DNA from: Oscillospiraceae bacterium
GTDB taxonomy: Bacteria; Bacillota_A; Clostridia; Oscillospirales; WRJC01
Assembly (NCBI GenBank): GCA_009782405.1
Contig: WRJC01000013.1
Span: forward strand, 15,282-79,281
Direction: 5' to 3'
Length of the DNA: 64,000 nucleotides
Positions 8,560-16,902 of this stretch are shown in pieces; within the stretch, counting starts at the first letter, position 1, and every line of letters starts with the position of its first letter. The translations under genes were made by a program, and so were the position numbers. Under the pieces are notes generated by a model. The model saw only the letters and a program-made list of their open reading frames with translations, was not told the origin of the DNA and searched no databases.

Positions 8560-9240
8560 ATGATCAAAGCTTTGGTTTGGTGCGAAAACATCCAGAACAA
8601 AACCCAAGAGGACGTAAAAGCGGCTTATCCCGAAGGCATGCACAACACGATCGCGGAATTTTTGGCAAAAGACCCGAACATTTCGGTGAAAACCGCCACG
8701 CTCGACGATCCCGGCTGCGGAATAACCGAGGAGGCTATCGCCGAAACCGACGTGGTTTTGTGGTGGGGGCACGTGGGCCACGGAAAAGTGCCCGACGATG
8801 TCGTCGAAACGCTGTACAAAAACGTCGTGGGTAGGGGGATGGGCATAATATGCCTGCATTCGTCGCATTACTCCAAGATATTCAAGCGGCTGATGGGCAG
8901 TTCTTGCAGCCTGCAGATCCCCCCTCCCGGCTATGCGGCCGAAAAGCTGTGGACGCTTTTGCCCGGACACCCGATCGCCGCGGGCATACCAAATCCCGTG
9001 GATATCGAAATCGAGGAATGCTACAACGAATACTTCGACATACCCCAACCCGACGAATTGGTTTTCAACGCCGCATTTGCGGGTTGCGGCTCTTTCAGGG
9101 GAGGGGCTGCATACCACCGCGGGCGCGGCAAAGTTTTTTATTTCCAGCCCGGGCACGAGACCTACCCCATCTACCGCCAGAAAGAAATACAGGAAATAAT
9201 CCTCAATGCGGTATACTGGGCCAACAACAAGACCAGATAG
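8560..9240 (+). CDS. ThuA-like domain protein (trehalose utilisation family)
   Basis: A 226-residue class I glutamine-amidotransferase-like fold: MIKALVWCENIQNKT, DVVLWWGHVGHGKV, GMGIICLHSSHYSKIF, HPIAAGIP and VFYFQPGHETYP. These are the markers of the ThuA family (DUF1037), whose members act near sugar and keto-sugar metabolism without a settled reaction. The ATG at 8560 fits a strong ribosome site; an overlapping ATG 5 bases earlier is out of frame. It has its own promoter and is convergent with the SUMF1/GH fusion gene, 3 bases apart. Confidence 0.85.
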   Translation: MIKALVWCENIQNKTQEDVKAAYPEGMHNTIAEFLAKDPNISVKTATLDDPGCGITEEAIAETDVVLWWGHVGHGKVPDDVVETLYKNVVGRGMGIICLHSSHYSKIFKRLMGSSCSLQIPPPGYAAEKLWTLLPGHPIAAGIPNPVDIEIEECYNEYFDIPQPDELVFNAAFAGCGSFRGGAAYHRGRGKVFYFQPGHETYPIYRQKEIQEIILNAVYWANNKTR

Positions 9241-9243
9241 TTT

Positions 9244-11838
9244 TCATTCCAGTTCGTAAATGGCGCTGTCCGCAGTCGAGAGGCTGCGGATTTCGCCGTT
9301 TGGCAAAACAAATTCCCTCTCTTTTGGCTCCGGCGAACCGGTGTAGTCGAGAATCAGCAGCCCGTTTTCCCGGGCCGCCGTATATATGCCGTCTATTTTT
9401 CCGTCGGGGACTGTCACGCCGTGCGAATTCAAAAACTCGGTGATCGGGTCGAAAACGCCTTTTTGCAGCTTGGAAACTTTTTCGGGCGAACTAAAATCGA
9501 GCCCGGAGGGGAAATTTAAAGACAATGAACGTTCTTTTTTTTCGCCGAAAAACTCCGGGAAAAAATCTCTTTCGTCTTCCAAGGCTTTGAGTTCCTTTAT
9601 GTTGATCCCGACCAAAAGCCCCCCACTTGAAACATATTCGCGGATCGCTTCAAGGGTTTTGGCGCGGTAATGGCCGTCTACGGCGATAATCAGCGCCTTT
9701 GGGCCTTTTTGCAGCATTCCGTCCGCAATGGTCAGATCGCAGGCGAACGTATAGTCGGCATAGTCGCGGAGCAGGCTGCAAGCGGCGCTGTTTTCGCCCC
9801 GCCTCGACGGGTCGAGAACCATCGGCGTATCGGGGTAGAGATAGGCGATATCCCTTTTTATCGGCGCATTTTTGTAGGCGCCTATGTTTTTCATGAAATT
9901 TTCGCATTTGGCCTTGGCGCCGAGCACATTCGAGCTGTAGTAGTGCAGCCCCTTGGCGTCGGTGGCCGCCGCGTTGTATATGCGGCAAACCGCCCCGCGC
10001 TCGGTGACCTGGCCCGCGGGCTCGAAACTGTAATAGGCATCGTAGAAGCTGCCCGCCGAGGCGACCCAGTTTGTGACTGTGAAATTGGCGCCGTAATTCG
10101 AGGCCTCGTTTGTTATTCGCACGCCTCCGCCCACAGAAGCCGAGGCTTTGCACTGGGCCGCGAATTCCGCGGCGTGCCAAGCCACCGCATCCCCCCCGGT
10201 ACACATATACAGCTCGGTATCCGGGAAATATTTGCGGGCGGTTTCCATCCAGAATTTCACGTATTCGGTCATCGAATTTCGGTACCAGTCCACGAAATCC
10301 ACCCATCTGCGGCGTTTTGCCGGAGTGTCGGCATTGTATCGCCCCGCCGAAGTGTGCTCATCGATGCGCAGATTTTCGGGCGGGCTCTCAAGGGGCGGAA
10401 ACTCCAGATCGTCAAAGCCCGCAAACGAAGTGCCCCAGCATTCGTTCAGCTTTTCAATCGCGGCGAATTTTTGGCGCATTTTTTGCTTGAAATCGGCTCT
10501 GGCATATGGGTCGTTGCACCAATAGCCTCCGTGCGCGTGGTATAGCCCCGCGATCTGCGTGGGCCAGTTGCCGTGCCAGTCGGACACGATCGATTCGCCG
10601 AAGTCGCCGCTTATGCCAAACAATATCCCTTCGAAAACCGAGTGGTCGGCGTAATGCTCGGCGAATTTTTTTATGAAACGCTCGATGTAAGCATAGAATC
10701 CTTTGTCGAAGTGGGACTGTATCGCGGTTTCCATGTTGTGCTCGAGGCAGCGGTGGCCCAAATGTTCTTTTCCCGCGCGGTACCAGTCGGGCAGCGCATA
10801 GGCGGGCCCCGCGATCACGAAGGGCAGCCATTTCAGCCCCGCTTCCCTTATTTTTTCGAGTTCCAAGTCCCAGCGCGAAAAATCCCATTTGCCCTCGCCC
10901 CCGTTTTCGCAGGTCTCCCAGGTGACGTACTGCTCCACCGAGGTGAATCCCAGGTTAAAAAGCTGGGACAGCTCGGCCGGATCCGCTCCGCCGATGCCGC
11001 AGCACAGCTCTTTGCCGGGGCTCAGCGATACCTGTTTTTGTTTTAGGATCGATTTCCACTCCATGGGCTCGCCCGTAATTTCAAATTCCACTTTTTTTTG
11101 GTGCTCGGCACCTTCGAGATCCATAACGCATCTAAACCCCACCGCCATGTTCCCGCCGCCGCCCAGTATCTGCCTGCGGCGCGAAATGCGCAAATCTCCG
11201 GGCGGGTTATGGTAGCTGCCACCCCGGCAAACCTTCGAGCCGCCCCAGCCGTCTTTGAAGCGCTCGGTGTCTTTTATGAGGTCGTCATATGCGAAAAACC
11301 AGTCTTCCGTCCATTCCCAGACATTTCCGGCCATATCGTAAAGCCCGTAGCCGTTGGGAGCATAGCTTCCAATCGGCGAAGTGTAGGCAAACCCGTCCGA
11401 AACCGCGAAATCCCGCCACTGGTAATCGCTGCTGCGATCCGCGTAATTGCACTTTTCCCCGTCGAAATCGTCCCCCCAGGGATACCTTGGCCCATTTAAG
11501 CCGCCCGCAGCGGCAAATTCCCACTCCTGTTCGGAAGGCAGGCGTTTTCCCGCCCATTTGGCATAGGAATCGGCTTCTCCCCAGGATACATTAACCACCG
11601 GATAGTCGGGGTAGTTTTGAAAATAGCCGCGCATGGCGGGCCAGCGCGGGTCCGCGGGATATGGCCGCCCCGCCGCATCGCAGTATTTTTTGAACTCGGC
11701 GTTTGTGACCGGATAAATGTCCATGCAAAACGGGGGCAGCGTCACCATATGCATTGGTTTTTCCTCGCTATATCCGATATTTGAACCCATCGTGAAAGCG
11801 CCTCCGGGTATATGCGCCATTTTGCTTTCGGTGTCCAT
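9244..11838 (-). CDS. SUMF1/FGE-like domain fused to GH42-like glycoside hydrolase
   Basis: An 864-residue fusion. Residues 1-240 are a formylglycine-generating-enzyme/SUMF1-type domain: HIPGGAFTMGS, CMDIYPVTNAEF, RLPSEQEWEFAAAGG, YDMAGNVWEWTEDW, CRGGSY and GFRCV. The two catalytic cysteines that true FGE carries after GGSY are missing (the sequence runs HNPPGDLRISRRR), so it is unlikely to activate sulfatases; the domain may bind carbohydrate or copy the fold only. Residues 260-864 look like a beta-galactosidase/GH42-like barrel (FNLGFTSVEQYVTWE, ILFGISGDFGES) with a C-terminal amidotransferase-like and a beta domain. No signal peptide, so cytoplasmic. It follows the DUF4838 gene by 3 bases. 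Confidence 0.8.
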   Translation of the reverse strand: MDTESKMAHIPGGAFTMGSNIGYSEEKPMHMVTLPPFCMDIYPVTNAEFKKYCDAAGRPYPADPRWPAMRGYFQNYPDYPVVNVSWGEADSYAKWAGKRLPSEQEWEFAAAGGLNGPRYPWGDDFDGEKCNYADRSSDYQWRDFAVSDGFAYTSPIGSYAPNGYGLYDMAGNVWEWTEDWFFAYDDLIKDTERFKDGWGGSKVCRGGSYHNPPGDLRISRRRQILGGGGNMAVGFRCVMDLEGAEHQKKVEFEITGEPMEWKSILKQKQVSLSPGKELCCGIGGADPAELSQLFNLGFTSVEQYVTWETCENGGEGKWDFSRWDLELEKIREAGLKWLPFVIAGPAYALPDWYRAGKEHLGHRCLEHNMETAIQSHFDKGFYAYIERFIKKFAEHYADHSVFEGILFGISGDFGESIVSDWHGNWPTQIAGLYHAHGGYWCNDPYARADFKQKMRQKFAAIEKLNECWGTSFAGFDDLEFPPLESPPENLRIDEHTSAGRYNADTPAKRRRWVDFVDWYRNSMTEYVKFWMETARKYFPDTELYMCTGGDAVAWHAAEFAAQCKASASVGGGVRITNEASNYGANFTVTNWVASAGSFYDAYYSFEPAGQVTERGAVCRIYNAAATDAKGLHYYSSNVLGAKAKCENFMKNIGAYKNAPIKRDIAYLYPDTPMVLDPSRRGENSAACSLLRDYADYTFACDLTIADGMLQKGPKALIIAVDGHYRAKTLEAIREYVSSGGLLVGINIKELKALEDERDFFPEFFGEKKERSLSLNFPSGLDFSSPEKVSKLQKGVFDPITEFLNSHGVTVPDGKIDGIYTAARENGLLILDYTGSPEPKEREFVLPNGEIRSLSTADSAIYELE

Positions 11839-11841
11839 GCA

Positions 11842-13806
11842 TCATTCCCCTTTCGGATTTAAAATTTTTGCGATTTCGTTGCGTTTTCTTTCCAGCATGC
11901 CGCCAATTACATTGATATAGAACTGCGCATCAAACATCTCGTGGACAAAAGGCTCCGCGCGGTACAAAAAGTCTTTGACGTTTTCCCAGCGGGCATCCAA
12001 TTTTTCGATATTGCCTTTTGCGGTTTCTTCCAAGATTTCCGCCATATACAGGCATAGCTGTCCGTGGATTGCAAGCGCTTCCCACAATTTTTTGCGGCAA
12101 GGCTCGCAATCGCTTTGCGCAGCGCGCAAAATAGACGGCATCATCGCGTTCACTGTCCCCGGTATCCGGGCGAATTTTTTTGCGCTCTCTTCGCTTATCG
12201 CCGGCTTTTCCCCGCGCAGGTACGAAGTGTCGCAAAGTTCGGTGAGAGTTTTTAAATATTCCTGCATTTGGGCGCCGCGATCCCCTAAAGCGTCCGCATA
12301 ATACCCGGCAGCCACTCCCTCGAAAGATTTTGTTTTATCCCACAAAGCGGAGCCCATGGCATACATGGCGAGGCCGGTGGGGAAAAAGACGCGCTGCAGC
12401 TGGCAGCTCATCATTCCGTTCAACTGCAATTTTTCGAGATTTTTCATGTCGTCGAACAGTATGCGCGCCGTATGGAAACCGCCCAGGTCATATTCGTGGT
12501 CCCACATCAAATGATAGTCGAAATCAAAGCTGTCCCCGGAAAACTGTTCCTGCCATTTTGAAAGCCGGCGAATATTTTCGCCCACTTTTGATGGCATAAC
12601 GAGCCGATTTCTTTCATAGGGAGCGAGCTTTTCCCGTGTTTCGCCGTTTTCGCCCGAATCGACGAAGGAGTTGCTGTATGTGCGGGTTATGGGCGCGAAC
12701 ATCAAAACAAACCTATCGGGGTTTTGCAGCCTTTGTTTTTGCGGTTCCCAGAGCAAATCGACATAAATCAAAAACACGATCTTGGTTGCCGAAGAATTGG
12801 CAAAAAGAAGTTCGTCTATCCGGTTCAGCATTTGAACATAGTAATCGGAGGGCGCATCTTTGCAGTTTTCGCATTCGCAGTGGTTGTTGGCGCCGTCGGC
12901 AAGCCAAAAATGCAAATAATCCACTTCCGGGCGGTTTTTGCAATAATCTGCGATCGCCCACGCGATTTTTTCCCTGACTTCCGGATTTGAATAGCAGAGA
13001 TTGGTGTTGAGCGCCACCCCGTGGAAAAAATCCCGTTTCCCGCCTATCATGGCAAGCATTTCGCGGGCCTCGGGCAAAATCCCGTGATCTTTTGATTCCC
13101 AGCCCGTCCCCTCGATTCCAAGCGGGGCGCAGGTCCAGCCATGGCCCACCGAATGGTACATCATTCCCCGCTTTTTTATCTGTTCCGCATGGGCGGCAGT
13201 CCCCGCCCGCACTGTTTCCGCGCTCACGGGATTTGGCGCAATATATGGATTTGGGTTATTGTACCATCTGTCATAGAAAGCGTATGGGGTGACAAATTGC
13301 GTGAAGTAGGCGTTCATGCCTAATTTAGGCAGCCAGTCGATCATATCCGCCACGTGCGAAAATGAAACGGCTCCCTCGATGCAAACGCCCCTGTGCCTGT
13401 ATGAAGCAGAATCGGCGCAGGACAAGTCGATATTTTCCAAGCTCCGCTTGGGGATTATTTCCCCGTTTTTGCCCGGGCGCAGCCAGCGGCAGCCCAATTC
13501 GGACAGCAAACGGTACACCCCAAGCAGCACGCTGCGTTCGTTCGAACCGATGATTTCCCCATTTTGGCCGCATATTGAAATATGGTACGCATCGTCGGCC
13601 GATGCGTCATCTACTTGCGGGAGTTTTTCATGGGAAGGATCCGCCGATAATTTCACCGTGCCGCCGAGTTTTTCCGTTTTGCCCGATTTTAGTATCGACA
13701 CGGAAATTTCGGGATCCATTTTGCAGAGGTATTTGCATAGTTCTTCAGCCGCAAACGCGATGGGCCGGCTTTCGCCCACTTTTTCGATTTTCCATTCCAC
13801 AGTCAC
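11842..13806 (-). CDS. DUF4838 protein, alpha-glucuronidase-like
   Basis: A 654-residue protein. Residues 1-120 resemble the N-terminal domain of GH67 alpha-glucuronidases (AAEELCKYL, NERSVLLGVYRLLSELGCRWLRPG). A barrel follows with the DUF4838 mark DYLHFWLADGANNHCECENCK near 300, where four Cys/His residues cluster and might bind a metal. The C-terminus is helical. Members are found with polysaccharide-degrading genes; activity is not established. The start is GTG 13806 after GGGGG; a second GTG lies two codons on. No signal peptide. It is the first gene of a two-gene operon with the SUMF1/GH fusion, behind a strong promoter. Confidence 0.82.
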   Translation of the reverse strand: MTVEWKIEKVGESRPIAFAAEELCKYLCKMDPEISVSILKSGKTEKLGGTVKLSADPSHEKLPQVDDASADDAYHISICGQNGEIIGSNERSVLLGVYRLLSELGCRWLRPGKNGEIIPKRSLENIDLSCADSASYRHRGVCIEGAVSFSHVADMIDWLPKLGMNAYFTQFVTPYAFYDRWYNNPNPYIAPNPVSAETVRAGTAAHAEQIKKRGMMYHSVGHGWTCAPLGIEGTGWESKDHGILPEAREMLAMIGGKRDFFHGVALNTNLCYSNPEVREKIAWAIADYCKNRPEVDYLHFWLADGANNHCECENCKDAPSDYYVQMLNRIDELLFANSSATKIVFLIYVDLLWEPQKQRLQNPDRFVLMFAPITRTYSNSFVDSGENGETREKLAPYERNRLVMPSKVGENIRRLSKWQEQFSGDSFDFDYHLMWDHEYDLGGFHTARILFDDMKNLEKLQLNGMMSCQLQRVFFPTGLAMYAMGSALWDKTKSFEGVAAGYYADALGDRGAQMQEYLKTLTELCDTSYLRGEKPAISEESAKKFARIPGTVNAMMPSILRAAQSDCEPCRKKLWEALAIHGQLCLYMAEILEETAKGNIEKLDARWENVKDFLYRAEPFVHEMFDAQFYINVIGGMLERKRNEIAKILNPKGE

Positions 13807-13845
13807 ATATCCCCCTATTATTTATATTTTGCATATCCGTGCGAT

Positions 13846-13874
13846 ATTATACCATGCTTTGATTGTTTTTGCAA
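13846..13874 (-). promoter_or_regulatory. Promoter of the DUF4838 operon
   Basis: Minus strand TTGCAA (13874-13869), 17 bases, TATAAT (13851-13846). The -35 box lies inside a 14-base element (13863-13876) that also occurs at the -35 of the promoter at 48532-48560. Confidence 0.82.
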
Positions 13875-13876
13875 CA
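13863..13876. promoter_or_regulatory. Shared 14-base element, copy 1 (candidate operator)
   Basis: TTGTTTTTGCAACA on the plus strand, followed two bases later by AAAC. An identical 14-mer with the same AAAC spacing occurs at 48549-48562, both times overlapping the -35 box of a minus-strand promoter for carbohydrate genes. It has weak dyad character (TGTT...AACA). Confidence 0.5.
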
Positions 13877-13892
13877 GCAAACAAGAGGCAAA

Positions 13893-13910
13893 AACACCCG
13901 CAAGGGTGTT
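13893..13910 (-). terminator. Intrinsic terminator, minus strand
   Basis: On the minus strand AACACCC and GGGTGTT pair around a TTGC loop and are followed directly by more T residues. There is no gene on the minus strand between here and 14380, so it would stop transcripts leaving the solute-binding protein operon, after they run antisense through the cupin gene. Confidence 0.6.
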
Positions 13911-14019
13911 AAATTTCTGTAAATATTTTTGCGGGCGGCTTGCCTTTGGACATGATTTTCAATATAATGATGTATAATGACGTCAATATGCAAATATGCA
14001 AAAAAAAGAGGCGATTGAA

Positions 14020-14367
14020 ATGAAACCTGTCAAAATAGTCGAAAAACCGTGGGGCGGCGAAATCTGGATTGCGCACAGCGACAAATACGCGCTGAAAATA
14101 ATAAACGTGAAGAAAGGATGCCGCTCGAGCCTGCAATATCACAATTTCAAGGCCGAGCACATTTACGTGGATGAGGGCATCCTCGAAGTTGAAGAGATGA
14201 TAAATGGCAAGCTGGTAAAAAACCGCTACGAAAAAGGCGACGTGGTCGAAAACCCCCCCGGCAAGCAGCACCGGACCAACGCCGTGACCGACGTGAGGCT
14301 CATTGAAGTTTCCACGCCCGAACTCGACGATGTCGTGCGCATCGAGGACGATTTCGGCAGAAGCTGA
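14020..14367 (+). CDS. Cupin-domain protein (mannose-6-phosphate isomerase type II-like)
   Basis: A 115-residue single cupin. KPWGGEIWIAHSDKYALKII resembles the C-terminal cupin of type II phosphomannose isomerases; the usual metal site appears as YHNFKAEHIYVDEG (H-x-H-like with Glu) and PGKQHRTNA. ATG 14020 (MKPVKIVEKPW) follows GAGGCG; an in-frame ATG eight codons earlier has no ribosome site. A TATAAT box lies at 13973-13978 without a good -35. It could be a sugar-phosphate isomerase or a sensor cupin. The gene faces the solute-binding protein operon, 12 bases apart at the ends. Confidence 0.78.
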   Translation: MKPVKIVEKPWGGEIWIAHSDKYALKIINVKKGCRSSLQYHNFKAEHIYVDEGILEVEEMINGKLVKNRYEKGDVVENPPGKQHRTNAVTDVRLIEVSTPELDDVVRIEDDFGRS

Positions 14368-14395
14368 AATGCCGGTTTTTTAGCCTTTGGCATTT
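14367..14395. terminator. Possible weak hairpin between convergent genes
   Basis: AAATGCC (14367-14373) can pair with GGCATTT (14389-14395) around a 15-base loop, across the cupin stop and the end of the solute-binding protein gene. The stem is short and no clear T run follows. Confidence 0.3.
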
Positions 14396-15894
14396 TCAAA
14401 GCCTTCTATCAGCGATGCCAAATCTTTCTCTATTTTCCCCTGAAGCTTTTCATAGGTGGACATGACGGTGTTCTGGCCCTTTTTTATGGTTTCGCAAAGC
14501 GCGTCCAGGTATCCGCCGATGGCGTACACCCTCCCTATGTCGTAGACCGTGGATGCGAAGATGATGTCGAGCATCGCCGAGGAGTCCTCGTCCCTCGTGT
14601 ACTTTCTCTGCAGGCACACGTCGTAATACGCGGGTTTTATGAGCTGCCTGCCGTAATACGCCATAGCGTCGAGTATGATGGAGTTTTGTTCGACGTTTTC
14701 CACGGTCACGGGCAGCATGTATGTATACGAGTGCCAGAAATTCACCGTGGCGTAATATCTCGGCTGGTTTGAATCCCATTTCGGTATCGGGACTATGCCG
14801 AAATCGTCTTCCATATCCCTGAGGCCGAGGTCCATATAGCGCGGGAGGCTCCAATAGAACAGTCCCCTGCCTTCGGGGAACACCCAGAACTGCACCAGCT
14901 GCCCCCCGCCGTTTTCCCTGTCAAAAGCGTCCCGGTGCATATCGTATGTGTCGCTTTCATAAAAATCGATCAGCTTATCCATTATGTTCGAAATTTTTTC
15001 GCTGTTTCCCGTAAAATACGGTATGTCGTTTTGGTCTTTCGAAACCAGTTTTTCCCCGCAGGCATTTATAAAATTCGGGAGAAAGTCGATTTGGCACACA
15101 AACCCGTAACGGTCGTACCTGTTGTGCTTTCCGTCGTTGTCAAGGTCCATATAGACCCCTTTGACCATTTCGGTGAATTTATCGATGGTCCATTTGTTGT
15201 CGTTCACCAGGGCGTACGGGTTTTCAAGCCCCAGATCCCCGAGCATCCTTTTGTTGAACATGAGCAGCCCTATCCCGTCGTAGTGCTTTATGAATATATC
15301 GCCTGAAAAGAAGTATGCTTCGCCGCCTATCGAAGTGTCCCTTATTATGTTTTGGTCCCACCACGGCGCATCAAGGGTAAGCACCGTGTCATGCACGTTT
15401 ATCCCATATCCTTTGGCCGAGAATTTGGCGGCGTTCATGAGCCTGGGGACCACGGCGCCGTATTCGTCGATTCCGGCCTTCACGGTTTTGTTCATGGCCG
15501 CCTCGACGCTGTCGTCGGCGTGGACCGCTTCGAATTTGAAGTTGTACATTTCCTCTATCAAAACATTCCTGGAATAAATGGCGTCGTTCAAGACTTCGCC
15601 GTTCATTTCCTCGATGTCGTAGTCGGTCACATCGAGGCTGTTGCCCGACCACTGCTTGTCAATCAGGATTTTGAAAGCCGCCCCGCCCAAATCGATCGAT
15701 TCGTTTTCATGCGGGAAAGGAATTTCGGCGCTTTCCCCGTTTTCCGCAGCCGCCTCGCCGGGAGCATCGCCTTCGCCGGATTTGTCCGGCGCGGCTTCAT
15801 TGTTTTTGGAATCCGGCGCGGCGTTGCATGAAAACATCATGCAAACCACAGAAAATATCAAAACGGCGAGGATAGTTTTTGACGCATTTTTCAT
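14380..15894 (-). CDS. Extracellular solute-binding lipoprotein, carbohydrate ABC type (paralogue 1)
   Basis: A 504-residue lipoprotein: signal peptide 1-22 with lipobox ending at Cys23 (MFSC), then an acidic low-complexity linker to about 65. The binding domain has GGAAFKILID, NDAIYSRNVLIEEMY, an EF-hand-like loop at about 250-261 (DLDNDGKHNRYD, then YGFV) and DFGIVPIPKWD. It would deliver a sugar to an ABC importer, but no permease gene is nearby. It is one of four paralogues in the window (others at 33166, 42197, 47046). It follows the lipoprotein gene at 15915 by 20 bases and shares its promoter. Confidence 0.88.
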   Translation of the reverse strand: MKNASKTILAVLIFSVVCMMFSCNAAPDSKNNEAAPDKSGEGDAPGEAAAENGESAEIPFPHENESIDLGGAAFKILIDKQWSGNSLDVTDYDIEEMNGEVLNDAIYSRNVLIEEMYNFKFEAVHADDSVEAAMNKTVKAGIDEYGAVVPRLMNAAKFSAKGYGINVHDTVLTLDAPWWDQNIIRDTSIGGEAYFFSGDIFIKHYDGIGLLMFNKRMLGDLGLENPYALVNDNKWTIDKFTEMVKGVYMDLDNDGKHNRYDRYGFVCQIDFLPNFINACGEKLVSKDQNDIPYFTGNSEKISNIMDKLIDFYESDTYDMHRDAFDRENGGGQLVQFWVFPEGRGLFYWSLPRYMDLGLRDMEDDFGIVPIPKWDSNQPRYYATVNFWHSYTYMLPVTVENVEQNSIILDAMAYYGRQLIKPAYYDVCLQRKYTRDEDSSAMLDIIFASTVYDIGRVYAIGGYLDALCETIKKGQNTVMSTYEKLQGKIEKDLASLIEGFENAKG

Positions 15895-15914
15895 AACTTT
15901 TCACCTCGTAAAAT

Positions 15915-16712
15915 TCAAATGCCGTCGAAGAAAACGGCCCCCACTACGGCGTTCTGGCCGCTGGTCAAGTTTTCGTATTCGATCGAGATTTTGCCGCTGA
16001 CTTTGAATTTCACGTATACTCCTCCGGAAAATTCGGATATTTCTATAGCGTCCACCAGCTTTATTTTCCCGTTTCCGTCATACACGGTTATCGACGTTTC
16101 CCTGCCTTGCTCGTCGTAGTCGAGCGAATACAGCGTGACATACTTGGTTTCTCCGCCGACATCGATGTTGACATACAGCCAGCTGCCGTCATAGAAACAC
16201 GATCCGGCCCGGTCTGTCTTGGAGGGGTCGGTGTACAAAGTCCCGGGTTTGCGCCTGATCACGTTTTCGAGCGCGTCTTCCTCGAGGTCTTCTTCGTCCG
16301 TCTCGCTTTCCTGGTACCAGACATGGTGCGGCGGCTCGTTTTCGTCGTAATTCAAAAATTCCACCGAAGCATATGCGGGCGGGTTGTAGTCGTCGTCCCT
16401 TGACAGCACTATGTATCCCTCGCCGCCGTAGGCCCCGACCCATTCGCCCCCGGTATCTTTGTCCATTCCGACAAATTCGCAGCTGCCGATCGGTTCGGCA
16501 GGTTCAGCAGGTTCTTCAGCAGGTTCGTTTTTTTCTTCTTGCGCCGCTATTTCAGGCGGTTCCTCCGCTTTTTTTTCATCTTCGTTTTTGGTTTCCCCTT
16601 CCGCCGCCGAATTCGAAGCAGCATCGCCCTTGTCGTCGGCATCGCCCCCGGAACACGAAATCAGCAAAAACAATAGTGCCGTCGCCATAAATATGCAAAT
16701 AATGCGTTTCAT
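15915..16712 (-). CDS. Lipoprotein of unknown function with charged linker
   Basis: A 265-residue lipoprotein: signal peptide with lipobox LISC (Cys20), then an acidic Glu/Ala/Pro-rich linker to about residue 75 (repeated AEEPAEPAEP-like units), then a beta-rich domain with no recognised motif (GEWVGAYGGEGYIVLSRDD; VKFKVSGKISIEY near the end). The last part could be a galactose-binding-like or concanavalin-like beta sandwich that binds carbohydrate; that is a guess. It is first in an operon with the solute-binding protein at 14380, which suggests a shared role at the cell surface. Confidence 0.75.
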   Translation of the reverse strand: MKRIICIFMATALLFLLISCSGGDADDKGDAASNSAAEGETKNEDEKKAEEPPEIAAQEEKNEPAEEPAEPAEPIGSCEFVGMDKDTGGEWVGAYGGEGYIVLSRDDDYNPPAYASVEFLNYDENEPPHHVWYQESETDEEDLEEDALENVIRRKPGTLYTDPSKTDRAGSCFYDGSWLYVNIDVGGETKYVTLYSLDYDEQGRETSITVYDGNGKIKLVDAIEISEFSGGVYVKFKVSGKISIEYENLTSGQNAVVGAVFFDGI

Positions 16713-16752
16713 AAAATTAATTCCTCCTTGTTTTTTTGCCTCTCATGGAAAC

Positions 16753-16781
16753 AATATAGCACAAAAAACAAAAAAAATCAA
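16753..16781 (-). promoter_or_regulatory. Promoter of the lipoprotein/solute-binding protein operon
   Basis: Minus strand TTGATT (16781-16776), 17 bases, TATATT (16758-16753), with TGTGC just before the -10 box. Confidence 0.75.
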
Positions 16782-16815
16782 TAGATTTTCGTCAAAAACA
16801 AAAAATATCTTTTCA

Positions 16816-16844
16816 TTGACAAGATGTTTTTTTTGTGCTACAAT
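16816..16844 (+). promoter_or_regulatory. Promoter of the mannitol-dehydrogenase-like gene
   Basis: TTGACA (16816-16821), 17 bases, TACAAT (16839-16844). The stretch just upstream of the -10 (TTTTTTGTGCTA) is mirrored in the divergent promoter at 16753-16781, forming a large inverted repeat. Confidence 0.82.
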
Positions 16845-16902
16845 AAATTTATCAAACCATCAAACAAATTAATGAAGATAATGAAAGGATAAAAGGAAAT
16901 TT

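Noticed and set aside
9670..10545. Open plus-strand frame of 291 codons
   Set aside because: Antisense shadow of the SUMF1/GH fusion gene; no ribosome site and no protein-like motifs.
9244..11838. The SUMF1-like domain as maturase of the sulfatase at 43750
   Set aside because: Both catalytic cysteines after GGSY are absent.
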